Below, in pieces: positions 37,950 through 45,556 of a stretch of DNA of 64,000 nt. Location of the stretch: contig JAEPOK010000002.1 of NCBI GenBank assembly GCA_017642935.1, positions 62,001 to 126,000 on the forward strand, in the 5' to 3' direction. The translations under genes and the position numbers were made by a program. The DNA is from Hyphomicrobiales bacterium. Lineage in GTDB: Bacteria > Pseudomonadota > Alphaproteobacteria > Rhizobiales > MH13. Below the pieces are notes generated by a model. It worked only from the letters and a program-made list of their open reading frames with translations, had not been told where the DNA came from and did not search any database. Numbering within the stretch: position 1 is the first letter of the stretch; each line of letters starts with the position of its first letter.

Positions 37950-38741
37950 ATGCGTGATGCCAAAGCCCTTCTTGACCAATTTCTCGGCCAGGTGGACCTA
38001 TCGAGCGTGACCGGCCAGGCCGGCGGCGGGCAGCAAGACGCGCCAGCCCAACAAGGTGTTGCCGCTGGTGGGCTTAATCTTGATAGCCTGCTTTCTGGCC
38101 GTGGCGGCTTGGCTACCAGCGCAGTAGCAGGCGGACTGGCCGGGCTGTTGCTAGGTGGGAAAAAGGGCCGAAAGATTGCTGGCGGTGCGCTAAAAGTTGG
38201 GGGCGCCGCGCTTGTTGGCGGCCTCGCCTACAAGGCGTGGAAAGACTATCAAGCCGGCCAGGCGCCAGGTGCCACTCCGCCGTCCAACCCTTCGGCAGGA
38301 ACAGGTGGCGGATCAGCCGCGCCGCTTCCCATTGAAGACGCTTCCGGCACTGGCTTTATGCCGAACGATAGCGATGCGCAGGAAAGGCTTAGCCAGTCTT
38401 TGATCGCCGCGATGATCGGTGCTGCTAAAGCCGATGGCCACGTGACCGCCGAAGAGCGCGCGCGCATTAGTCAGGCACTTTCCAAGCTCACCATCGAAGG
38501 CGATCAGCGCGCCTTTATTGAAGAGGAACTCGCCAAGCCGCTGGACGTTGGTGCCATCGCCGCCACGGCATCGTCGGAAGAGCACAAGGTGGAGATTTAT
38601 GCCGCCTCGCTCATCGCCGTCGATCCAGAAGGACCGGCCGAGAAAGGCTACCTTGCGATGCTTGCTGCGCGCCTTGGGCTCGACCCGAAGCTCGTGGAAC
38701 ATCTGCACGCCAACGCTGACCGGTTGCTCGCCGAAGCCTGA
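37950..38741 (+). CDS. DUF533/TerB-like protein
   Basis: 263-residue protein like E. coli YebE. It starts MRDAKALLDQFLGQVDL (ATG 37950 with AGAGGA upstream), then a Gly-rich stretch with one hydrophobic segment (LLLGGKKGRKIAGGALKVGGAALVGGLAYKAW) near residues 68-100, a Pro/Gly linker, and a C-terminal TerB-like helical domain (LIAAMIGAAKADGHVTAEERARI) with an acidic DGxVxxEE loop. Likely membrane-attached. TerB domains occur in metal/stress systems, but a tellurite role is not supported by neighbours. Confidence 0.83.
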   Translation: MRDAKALLDQFLGQVDLSSVTGQAGGGQQDAPAQQGVAAGGLNLDSLLSGRGGLATSAVAGGLAGLLLGGKKGRKIAGGALKVGGAALVGGLAYKAWKDYQAGQAPGATPPSNPSAGTGGGSAAPLPIEDASGTGFMPNDSDAQERLSQSLIAAMIGAAKADGHVTAEERARISQALSKLTIEGDQRAFIEEELAKPLDVGAIAATASSEEHKVEIYAASLIAVDPEGPAEKGYLAMLAARLGLDPKLVEHLHANADRLLAEA

Positions 38742-38822
38742 TGGGTGCTTGTTAAATGGCCTTGCATGCCTTCAACGCCCGTGAAAACTACGGCGTGTTG
38801 ATCCGCGTACAAGGCCGTTTTC

Positions 38823-39305
38823 ATGGAACTTCTCACCCTCGTTGCCCAAACCGTTCTGGTTGGCCTGTTGGCCGGTTGGCTGGTGATCGGTGCTTATGAA
38901 AACATCCGCGCGCCGGAGGTGAATTTGGCGCTGGTGCGCGACGTGTTTTCCATGGATGCCATCGCCGAAGAGATGCCAGGCGTTTACGAACTGGTGAAAC
39001 GCAATCGTGTGACGTCCGAGGCTTTGCAGACTGGGCTCTTTCGGCTCATCGTTGCCTTCGAGACCCTGGTCGCCGCCGGTCTGGTTTTTGGTACGGCCAT
39101 GCTCGGATTGGCGGTGTTTGGGGCTGTCGATGTCGGCACTGCGCAGCTCTTTGCCGGCTGGGCGGTGCTCGGCTTCATTCTGATCTGGGGCCTGTTTCTG
39201 GTGGGCGGCAACTGGTTCCACTATTGGGTCTCGCACAAGAGCACCCAGCACACCCATTACTTCATGACATTTTGGGGCATTCTGACTTTGGGATGGCTGG
39301 TATGA
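38823..39305 (+). CDS. DUF2165 small integral membrane protein
   Basis: 160-residue predicted inner-membrane protein with four helices (near residues 5-25, 75-95, 105-130 and 142-160) and the family segments GAYENIRAPEVNLALVRDVFSMD and GGNWFHYWVSHKSTQHTHYF. Function unknown. The final codons overlap the start of the VCBS-repeat gene (ATGA), so the two are coupled. Confidence 0.85.
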   Translation: MELLTLVAQTVLVGLLAGWLVIGAYENIRAPEVNLALVRDVFSMDAIAEEMPGVYELVKRNRVTSEALQTGLFRLIVAFETLVAAGLVFGTAMLGLAVFGAVDVGTAQLFAGWAVLGFILIWGLFLVGGNWFHYWVSHKSTQHTHYFMTFWGILTLGWLV

Positions 39306-40168
39306 AGTGGCTGTTAGCCCTGGTCATGAGCGTGTTCGCTGGGCCGGCCAGCGCCCAGGAATGGCAGATCACCTCGCTTGGCGCGACCTCCCCCACCGCC
39401 CTGGTTGAGCGGTGTCGGCGTGCCCCGGAAGGCTTACCCGATGGCTGCGTTGCCTCCGGTTCAGGAGACGTGCAAGCAGCGTGGTACACCCGACCAACCG
39501 GTCGTTATGCACATGCCATTCTTGGCGATGGCATCGAAGCGGGCGCATTTCGCGTGCGGCTGGCAAACGGAACGCAGAATGAGTTCATCTTGCCCGACAG
39601 CCTGGTGTTTGAAGACCGAACGCCGCGTCTAGCTGACCTGGATGGCGACGGGCGCACCGAAATCATCACCATTCGCGCCTCCACCCGCCAGGGCGGATCG
39701 ATTGCGATCTATGGCGTGCGCGGCGAACAGATCGTCGAGCTTGGCGCCACACCGTTTATCGGGCGATCCAATCGCTGGCTGAACATTGCCGGCATTGCTG
39801 ATTTTCTAGGGCGTGGCGATCTGCAGGTGGCGTTTGTCGAGACGCCACATATCGGCGGCACGCTGAAGCTCGCCACGTTTGACCCAAACGGCATGCGCGT
39901 TGTTGCCCGGCAAAGTGGCTTTTCCAACCATGAGATTCGAGCGCGCGAGCAACGCCTATCCGCCGTCGCTGATTTTGACGGTGACGGCGCGATGGACCTG
40001 CTGGTACCCGATGCGCGTCGGCAGCAGCTTTTGGCCATGAGTTTCGCGCCACAACTCACACGCCTAACAACACTCGATCCAGCCGGCGGTGTGCGGCGCA
40101 TCGTGCGGTCGTCCAGCGCCATTCTAGTCGAGCGGACCGACGGAGCAGTCCTGCAAATCACCTGGTAG
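39302..40168 (+). CDS. secreted VCBS/FG-GAP repeat protein
   Basis: 288-residue exported protein. Signal peptide MKWLLALVMSVFAGPASAQE with cleavage after ASA. The mature part has beta-propeller-type repeats with calcium loops: ADLDGDGRTEIITIRAS near residue 113, FLGRGDLQVAFVE near 170 and ADFDGDGAMDLLVPDARR near 224. Such proteins bind or scaffold; no catalytic motif is seen. Its start overlaps the DUF2165 stop, so the pair may work together at the envelope. Confidence 0.83.
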   Translation: MKWLLALVMSVFAGPASAQEWQITSLGATSPTALVERCRRAPEGLPDGCVASGSGDVQAAWYTRPTGRYAHAILGDGIEAGAFRVRLANGTQNEFILPDSLVFEDRTPRLADLDGDGRTEIITIRASTRQGGSIAIYGVRGEQIVELGATPFIGRSNRWLNIAGIADFLGRGDLQVAFVETPHIGGTLKLATFDPNGMRVVARQSGFSNHEIRAREQRLSAVADFDGDGAMDLLVPDARRQQLLAMSFAPQLTRLTTLDPAGGVRRIVRSSSAILVERTDGAVLQITW

Positions 40169-40182
40169 TGTCATCGCTCCTA

Positions 40183-40206
40183 GATTTTGCAACCGGTTGC
40201 AAAATC
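40183..40206. promoter_or_regulatory. 24-bp perfect palindrome, LacI-family-type operator candidate
   Basis: Half-sites GATTTTGCAACC and GGTTGCAAAATC meet with no spacer. The core TTGCAACCGGTTGCAA, with central CG, fits operators bound by LacI/GalR-family regulators. It lies 145 bases upstream of the mmsA start and 15 after the VCBS gene stop. There is no T-run after it, so it does not look like a terminator. No LacI-type gene is in the window. Confidence 0.65.
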
Positions 40207-40350
40207 GTGTCAGGATGCGTAACAGAGCCCCTGTCGGGCCAGCTGGCTCAAAAGCGCGCCGCGCCGCTTCACAGCACCGGCACTGACGTGTACCAAATGG
40301 TCAAAAATCGCGACGAGCGTCGCCGAATGGAAACCGGGGAGAGAGGCATC

Positions 40351-41853
40351 ATGGAAACGATTCAGCACTATATCGCAGGTTCGCTGACCGAGGGCTCAGC
40401 GGCTGGCCATCAGCCGGTCTTCAACCCAGCGACCGGTGAAACGCCAAGCCGGGTGGTGTTGGGCGGTGCTTCGGATGTGCAGGCGGCTGTCGATGCGGCC
40501 AAGGCCGCGCTTCCGGCCTGGGTGAAGACGCCAACGCTGCGCCGTTCGCGCATACTTGATCGATTCAAATCGATCCTTTGGGAGCGCACCGACGAACTGG
40601 CCCGTGCCATCTCCGCCGAGCACGGCAAGACTCACGATGATGCACTCGGCGAGGTGACCCGTGGCATCGAGGTCGTGGAATTTGCCGTTGGCGCGCCGCA
40701 CCTGATGAAGGGCGAGTTTTCCGAGGCCGTGGGGACCGGAGTCGATAGCTATGGCATTCGCCAGCCGCTTGGCGTGGTGGCCGGCATCACGCCGTTCAAT
40801 TTTCCCGCCATGGTGCCCATGTGGATGTTTCCGGTCGCCATCGTCGCCGGCAACACGTTTATCCTAAAACCCTCAGAACGGGATCCGTCTGCCTCACTTC
40901 TGCTGGCGAAATGGCTGAAAGAGGCAGGCCTGCCCGATGGCGTCTTCAACGTGGTGCATGGCGGCAAACCAGTTGTTGATGCGGTTCTTGAGCATCCCGA
41001 CATCAAGGCGGTCTCGTTCGTAGGTTCCACGCCCATCGCGCAGTACATCTATTCGACCGGCACCGCGCACGGCAAACGCGTGCAGGCGCTTGGCGGGGCG
41101 AAAAACCATATGGTGATCATGCCCGATGCTGACCTGGACATGGCGGCTTCGGCGCTGATGGGCGCAGCCTTCGGGTCGGCAGGCGAGCGCTGCATGGCCA
41201 TTTCCGTCGCTGTGCCGGTCACTGACGCCGTCGCCGATGCGCTGGTCGACAGACTGGCGCCGAAAATCGCCGAATTGAAGATCGGCCCGTCCACCGACAA
41301 CACGGCCGAGATGGGCCCGGTCGTCACCAAAGAGCATCTGGCCAAGGTGAAGGGCTATGTGGACCAAGGCGAAGCCGAAGGCGCGAAAATCGTTGTCGAC
41401 GGTCGCGGCTTCCAACAGTCCAAGCAAGGTTATGAGAACGGCTTCTACATGGGCGGCACGCTGATCGACCATGTGAAACCCGACATGACGATCTGGAAGG
41501 AAGAAATTTTCGGGCCGGTGCTTTCGGTCGTGCGCCGCAACTCATATCAGGATGCCGTCGACCTCATCCACAATCACACCTATGCCAACGGCGTTGCGGT
41601 GTTCACCCGCGATGGCGACGTGGCGCGCAGCTTTGCCCAAGACATTGAGGTGGGCATGGTCGGCGTCAATGTTCCGATCCCGGTGCCGATGGCGTTCCAC
41701 TCCTTTGGCGGCTGGAAAGCCTCGGTGTTTGGCGACCATGGCATGTACGGGATGGAAGGTTTTCGCTTTTACACGCGGCTTAAAACGGTTACAGCGCGCT
41801 GGCCCACCGGCATGCGGACCGATCCTGAGTTCACCATGCCGACGCTGGGCTAG
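40351..41853 (+). CDS. mmsA: methylmalonate-semialdehyde dehydrogenase (CoA-acylating)
   Basis: NAD-dependent enzyme that converts methylmalonate semialdehyde to propionyl-CoA in valine breakdown, or malonate semialdehyde to acetyl-CoA in beta-alanine and inositol breakdown. 500 residues from METIQHYIAGSLTEG (ATG 40351); the reading frame is open further upstream without a credible start. The catalytic Cys is in GSAGERCMAIS near residue 282; PFNFPAMVPMWMFPVAIVAGNTF and VGVNVPIPVPMAFHSFGGWK are family hallmarks. Other valine genes are absent here, so control through the upstream palindrome is a guess. Confidence 0.95.
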   Translation: METIQHYIAGSLTEGSAAGHQPVFNPATGETPSRVVLGGASDVQAAVDAAKAALPAWVKTPTLRRSRILDRFKSILWERTDELARAISAEHGKTHDDALGEVTRGIEVVEFAVGAPHLMKGEFSEAVGTGVDSYGIRQPLGVVAGITPFNFPAMVPMWMFPVAIVAGNTFILKPSERDPSASLLLAKWLKEAGLPDGVFNVVHGGKPVVDAVLEHPDIKAVSFVGSTPIAQYIYSTGTAHGKRVQALGGAKNHMVIMPDADLDMAASALMGAAFGSAGERCMAISVAVPVTDAVADALVDRLAPKIAELKIGPSTDNTAEMGPVVTKEHLAKVKGYVDQGEAEGAKIVVDGRGFQQSKQGYENGFYMGGTLIDHVKPDMTIWKEEIFGPVLSVVRRNSYQDAVDLIHNHTYANGVAVFTRDGDVARSFAQDIEVGMVGVNVPIPVPMAFHSFGGWKASVFGDHGMYGMEGFRFYTRLKTVTARWPTGMRTDPEFTMPTLG

Positions 41854-41895
41854 CCCGGTTTAAACCCGACAACAGTTCCAAGTATCTGCGTACCC

Positions 41896-42759
41896 ATGAC
41901 TTCGCCGACCGTGTCCGACCTGATCCTCACCATCTCCTGTCCGGACCGCAAAGGCATTGTCGGGGCCGTCGGCAATTCGATCACGGCACAAGACTGCAAC
42001 ATCGTGGAAAGCGCGCAGTTCTTTGACGACAAGTCCGGCGGGTTCTTCATGCGCATCCGCCTGACCCCGCCCAACGGTCACGGGACGGATGGGTTCAGCC
42101 GCGCGTTTGAGCCGGTCGCCACGGCCTATGACATGGCCTTCCAGGTGAGCGATGTTTCGGTCAAACCGCGCGTCATTGTCATGGTTTCCAAGACCGGCCA
42201 TTGCCTCAACGATCTGCTCTACCGCTGGCAGGTCGGCCAGTTGCCCATGGAGCTGGTGGCCATCGTTTCCAACCACGAGACCTGGCGCAAGCGGGTGGAG
42301 AGCGAAGGAATTCCCTTTCTCCACATGCCGGTCGACAAGGACAACAAGCCCGCCCAAGAGGCTGAGCTGGAAGCCTTGATCGAGCGTGAGCAGGTCGATC
42401 TGGTGGTTCTGGCCCGCTACATGCAGATCCTGTCCGATGGGCTTTCCAGCCGGCTGGAAGGCCGGGTGATCAATATCCATCATTCGTTTCTGCCGAGCTT
42501 TAAAGGCGCCCGTCCCTATCACCGCGCCCATGATCGCGGCGTGAAGCTGATCGGCGCCACGGCGCATTATGTGACGCCGGAATTGGATGAAGGTCCGATC
42601 ATTGAGCAGGATGTGATCCGTGTCGATCACGCCATGACGTCCGATGAACTGGTGGCCGCCGGCCGCGATGTGGAAAGCCAGGTACTGGCCCGCGCGGTGC
42701 GTTATCATCTGGAGCGGCGTATTCTGATCAATGGCATGAAGACCGTCGTCTTCAGCTAG
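41896..42759 (+). CDS. purU: formyltetrahydrofolate deformylase
   Basis: Hydrolyses 10-formyl-THF to formate and THF, balancing one-carbon pools or feeding formate. 287 residues: an N-terminal ACT domain (LILTISCPDRKGIVGAVGNSI) and a C-terminal formyltransferase fold with INIHHSFLPSFKGARPYHRAHDRG and GATAHYVTPELDEGPIIEQD, which hold the catalytic Asn/His/Asp set. It follows mmsA by 42 bases on the same strand and could be cotranscribed. Confidence 0.95.
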   Translation: MTSPTVSDLILTISCPDRKGIVGAVGNSITAQDCNIVESAQFFDDKSGGFFMRIRLTPPNGHGTDGFSRAFEPVATAYDMAFQVSDVSVKPRVIVMVSKTGHCLNDLLYRWQVGQLPMELVAIVSNHETWRKRVESEGIPFLHMPVDKDNKPAQEAELEALIEREQVDLVVLARYMQILSDGLSSRLEGRVINIHHSFLPSFKGARPYHRAHDRGVKLIGATAHYVTPELDEGPIIEQDVIRVDHAMTSDELVAAGRDVESQVLARAVRYHLERRILINGMKTVVFS

Positions 42760-42794
42760 CCCTTTGCCGAGCAGCGCCTGAGTTACAGCCGCGC

Positions 42795-42815
42795 GGCGCG
42801 ATCCTTGCGCCTTTT
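42795..42815 (+). terminator. possible weak terminator after purU
   Basis: GGCGC (42795-42799) and GCGCC (42807-42811) with a 7-base loop, followed by four T. The stem is short; it lies 36 bases after the purU stop. Confidence 0.45.
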
Positions 42816-42850
42816 GGATACATTAGATAGTCATTGTTGCGCCATTTGAG

Positions 42851-42911
42851 CAGATGTGCGCATCTGCGGTCGACAAATTGTGCAATGCAGCACAAATGCT
42901 GATCTAGATCA
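42851..42911. promoter_or_regulatory. cluster of three inverted repeats upstream of the small phosphatase gene
   Basis: CAGATG/CATCTG around TGCG (42851-42866); TTGTGC/GCACAA around six bases (42878-42895); and the 12-bp perfect palindrome TGATCTAGATCA (42900-42911). They end 88 bases before the start codon at 43000 within a 240-base gene gap. The dense symmetry suggests one or more regulator sites; no protein can be assigned. Confidence 0.45.
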
Positions 42912-42999
42912 TGTTTCTCATCGAAGTGGTGCGGCATGGAAGGGATCCGCGAACCGGTTTGTGTTCCGGCAAACCAAACGTCGAGAGAAAGACCCGTTC

Positions 43000-43398
43000 A
43001 TGGATATCCGCAAGGTCACGGACAGTTTTGCTGTCAGTCCACAAATTCGACCCGAGGATCTCCAAACGCTGGCCGATGAGGGCTACACGACCATCATCTG
43101 CAACCGACCAGACGATGAAGAGTTTGGCCAGCCGCTTTTTGAGGCCGTCGCCGCGCAAGCAAACGCGCTCGGCTTGGCCATTCACCACCTGCCTATTGCG
43201 TCGGGCATGTTCGGGCCACAGCACATCTCGCAAATGGCCGAACTGGTTGAAAACAGCACCGGCAAGGTCTTTGCCTATTGTCGTTCAGGCACGCGCTCGA
43301 TCATGCTCTGGGCGTTCCAGGAAGTGACCAAGCGCCCGCGCGATGAAGTCTTGGCCCTTGCCGACGCTGCGGGCTACGACCTGTCGCAACAGATTTAG
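43000..43398 (+). CDS. TIGR01244/DUF442 family phosphatase (beta-lactamase hydrolase-like domain)
   Basis: 132-residue dual-specificity-phosphatase-fold protein. MDIRKVTDSFAVSPQIRPED opens the family; YTTIICNRPDDEEFGQP precedes the P-loop VFAYCRSGTRSIMLWAF (Cx5R, CRSGTRS), so the active site is complete. In other bacteria this domain is often fused to a persulfide dioxygenase (Blh) under BigR control; here it is alone. ATG 43000 has GAGAAAG upstream. It is convergent with and overlaps the lipoprotein gene by 4 bases. Confidence 0.87.
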   Translation: MDIRKVTDSFAVSPQIRPEDLQTLADEGYTTIICNRPDDEEFGQPLFEAVAAQANALGLAIHHLPIASGMFGPQHISQMAELVENSTGKVFAYCRSGTRSIMLWAFQEVTKRPRDEVLALADAAGYDLSQQI

Positions 43399-43661
43399 CG
43401 GCGATCGGCACGCTCCAAGTCGCAATGCTGGCGAATCTTGGCGTTGTGCGCGGCAATGTCGCGCAAGAATCGATCATATCCCACCGGCACCTCGCCGGCG
43501 ACAATCGGCATGCGTAGATACTCACGCACGGGCTCGTTGACGGTGATTGGTTGCAAGGAACAGAGCGGATCGTTTTGAAGATCGAAGGGCTCCACCCCTT
43601 GGCTCTGGCAACCGATAAGCGCGCTAGAGGCGATCAATAAGGGCATCAAGACTGCCTTCAT
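43395..43661 (-). CDS. small lipoprotein, o-spanin (Rz1)-like candidate
   Basis: 88-residue predicted lipoprotein: MKAVLMPLLIASSALIGCQS has a lipobox LIGC with the modified Cys at position 18. The mature part is short and ends in a polar helix (YDRFLRDIAAHNAKIRQHCD). Its start lies 38 bases inside the end of the preceding 69-residue gene in another frame, the arrangement seen for phage Rz/Rz1 spanin pairs. Classical Rz1 is Pro-rich; this one is only modestly so. The spanin role rests on position, size and lipobox and is inference. Confidence 0.6.
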   Translation of the reverse strand: MKAVLMPLLIASSALIGCQSQGVEPFDLQNDPLCSLQPITVNEPVREYLRMPIVAGEVPVGYDRFLRDIAAHNAKIRQHCDLERADRR

Positions 43662-43833
43662 CGGCAATATCCTTGTCGATCGCGCGATTGATCCGGTCCA
43701 CCTCCAACCGGCGCTGAAGTCTGGCGAGATCGAGCCTGTTGGCATCACTCCGACGTGCCTTCTGCCAAGTGGCGATCCTGTCGAGAAGGACGCCAACGAG
43801 CGTCGCTAGAAGGCTGATCAGCAGTTCGCTCAT
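43624..43833 (-). CDS. small membrane-anchored coiled-coil protein, i-spanin (Rz)-like candidate
   Basis: 69-residue protein: an N-terminal membrane helix (MSELLISLLATLVGVLLDRI) then a charged helix with heptad-like spacing (LDLARLQRRLEVDRINRAID). This is the topology of an inner-membrane spanin, although shorter than lambda Rz (153 aa). The ATG overlaps the stop of the holin-like gene (ATGA) and its 3' end overlaps the lipoprotein gene. No known domain is recognised. Confidence 0.55.
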   Translation of the reverse strand: MSELLISLLATLVGVLLDRIATWQKARRSDANRLDLARLQRRLEVDRINRAIDKDIADEGSLDALIDRL

Positions 43834-44318
43834 TCTGGCTGTGGGGTGGCCGGGGCGGAGACCGCTGACGCATCCGCCCAGTGCAGTAAGTCAGGCCCGA
43901 GATAGGCGCGGATCAATCGGTCGAGCGCTTCGTCGGTCAGACCAAAATGGTTGAGCGCATCGGGCATGAGCCTTTCCAGATAGATCGCTGTTTCGGCAAT
44001 CAGGCGGCTTTCGACATCGACCTTAGCCCGCTCCTTGGCTTCGCTGCGGACCAGTGAGACGGCATGGCGGACGCCACGGGCAATGGCCGCGTGCAAGGCT
44101 TCCGCGTGATCGCGTTCGATCTCAAGGCCGATCCAGCGGCCGAGGCGCGAGATGAGCCACCCAACCAACGCTGCGGCAAGGCCGATGACGCCGGTTTCGA
44201 TGAAAGGGGCGACCAGATCGACGGTCCAACCGAGATCGATCGTCGCGGCATGGGCAGGTGTTCCGTAGCTGAGGCCAGCTGCGAAGACGGGAAGCGCGAG
44301 TAGCATTCTATCAGTCAT
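43830..44318 (-). CDS. holin-like membrane protein of a lysis cassette
   Basis: 162 residues: signal-like N terminus MTDRMLLALPVFAAGLSYGT ending AHA, then one clear membrane helix (VIGLAAALVGWLISRLGRWI, near residues 44-63) and a long helical, charged C-terminal region (HAAIARGVRHAVSLVRSEAKER). The layout resembles superfamily 6 (LLH-type) phage holins, but I cannot confirm membership by eye. It sits directly after the endolysin gene and is coupled to the 69-residue gene, which is the main support. Confidence 0.5.
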   Translation of the reverse strand: MTDRMLLALPVFAAGLSYGTPAHAATIDLGWTVDLVAPFIETGVIGLAAALVGWLISRLGRWIGLEIERDHAEALHAAIARGVRHAVSLVRSEAKERAKVDVESRLIAETAIYLERLMPDALNHFGLTDEALDRLIRAYLGPDLLHWADASAVSAPATPQPE

Positions 44319-44341
44319 GAGGCGGTCTTTCGGTTGGAGGA

Positions 44342-44770
44342 TCAGGAAGCGGAAGGCCAGCGCAGGCCGAGCAGCTTGGATCGCGGGTAGCCGGCCTTCG
44401 TAACGGCGTTCGACTGGTTGCCGCCGAGCAGGATGATGTGCGTTGCGTCCGCCTCAAGCACAAAGCCCACATGGCCTTGCCAGGTGGATAGCCCACGCCG
44501 GAAAACAGCGATGGCACCGCGCTCGGCGCTGCTGATTGGTTTGCCCCAGTTTAAGAATGATCGCGCCGTCAGCTTGCCAGTCGTTGGAAGATGAATGTTC
44601 GCCAAGACGGCGTTGACGAAGGCCGCGCACCAAGGCGTTTCATCATCGCGAATGCCGGCAAATCCGGCCTTGGCAAAGAACGTCACAACCGAGGGATTAT
44701 GCCGGCGACCCGGCCATTCGCGCGTTCCAAGATGACGTTCTGCTTCGCGCAACCAAACTGGATCGGCCAT
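44342..44770 (-). CDS. TIGR02594 family endolysin-like peptidase (NlpC/P60-type)
   Basis: 142-residue cysteine peptidase/amidase domain of the kind used as endolysin by phages and gene transfer agents. ATG 44768-44770 has GGGAG six bases upstream. MADPVWLREAERHLGTREWPGRRHNP opens the family; catalytic Cys in DETPWCAAFVNAVL near residue 46, His in TWQGHVGFVLEAD near 102. No signal peptide, so release to the cell wall would need a holin, and the holin-like gene follows after 23 bases. First gene of the four-gene cassette. Confidence 0.83.
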   Translation of the reverse strand: MADPVWLREAERHLGTREWPGRRHNPSVVTFFAKAGFAGIRDDETPWCAAFVNAVLANIHLPTTGKLTARSFLNWGKPISSAERGAIAVFRRGLSTWQGHVGFVLEADATHIILLGGNQSNAVTKAGYPRSKLLGLRWPSAS

Positions 44771-44910
44771 GCCGGTCTCCCGCATCGTTTCGCCAGACGC
44801 CAAAGCGGCGCTGGTCCATGCAGGTCAGTGTTGGGTTAGAAGGGAGTAGCGTGGATAAGCGGTTGTCTTATCCCCGTTGGAATATGTGACGGGAAGGTCA
44901 TGCTCTGCGG

Positions 44911-45465
44911 TCAGTCGACGGCGGCGATGGCATCTAAATCGATCGCTCCGCCTGCAGCGGGTCCCGTCGATCCAACACCTTCAGCGGTAACGTCCAAATC
45001 CAACGGATCGCTTTCTTCAGGGTCGAGACGCGGCTTAGGGCCAAAGTAGTCGGGAGAGCGGATAAAGGGCCGAGGTTTCAGAACATTATCGGCGATACGC
45101 GCGTAGAGTGCCTGCGGCGAGAAGGGCTTGCAAAGCACATCGTTCACACCCAACGCCAGCGCTTCCTGGGTGCGCCGATAGGTTGAATGCCCGGTGATCA
45201 TGATGATCGGCGCGTAGCAGAAAAGGTGATCGGGATTGCGAACCAGGCGCACAAAGTCGGCACCATCGAGAACCGGCATTTCCCAGTCCACAATGAGGAT
45301 CTCAAACTGTCCCTGCTCCAACCGTTCCAAGGCTTCTGCGCCGTCGCTCGCGTCAGTCACATGCCGCATTCCAAACGCGCTGAGCATGGTGCGCACCAGG
45401 CGGCACATATGGACATTGTCATCGACAACGAGAACGCGCAGATCTGAGAAATCGAAACGTGACAT
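44911..45465 (-). CDS. single-domain response regulator with C-terminal tail
   Basis: 184-residue receiver protein. Acidic pocket VDD (15-16), phospho-acceptor D60 in FEILIVDWEMPVLDG, Thr in IMITGHSTY and Lys in LCKPFSPQAL are all present. After residue about 130 the tail is Pro/Asp rich without a DNA-binding domain, so it acts by protein contact. No histidine kinase gene is adjacent; the kinase partner is unknown. Proteins of this type are frequent in Hyphomicrobiales. Confidence 0.87.
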   Translation of the reverse strand: MSRFDFSDLRVLVVDDNVHMCRLVRTMLSAFGMRHVTDASDGAEALERLEQGQFEILIVDWEMPVLDGADFVRLVRNPDHLFCYAPIIMITGHSTYRRTQEALALGVNDVLCKPFSPQALYARIADNVLKPRPFIRSPDYFGPKPRLDPEESDPLDLDVTAEGVGSTGPAAGGAIDLDAIAAVD

Positions 45466-45556
45466 ACGCCTTCAGCGCCAACACCGCCGGTTGCAGGAAC
45501 GTAGGCTTACGACCCTAACGTCAACCCTTGAACAAACGGTTATGGGCGCAAGCGGG

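Noticed and set aside
37950-38741. Tellurite-resistance function for the TerB-like protein
   Set aside because: No other ter genes are present and the N-terminal half matches the YebE/DUF533 type instead.
41857-41866. Palindrome GGTTTAAACC after mmsA
   Set aside because: Short, with no T-run, in a 42-base gap between genes that may be cotranscribed; not convincing as operator or terminator.
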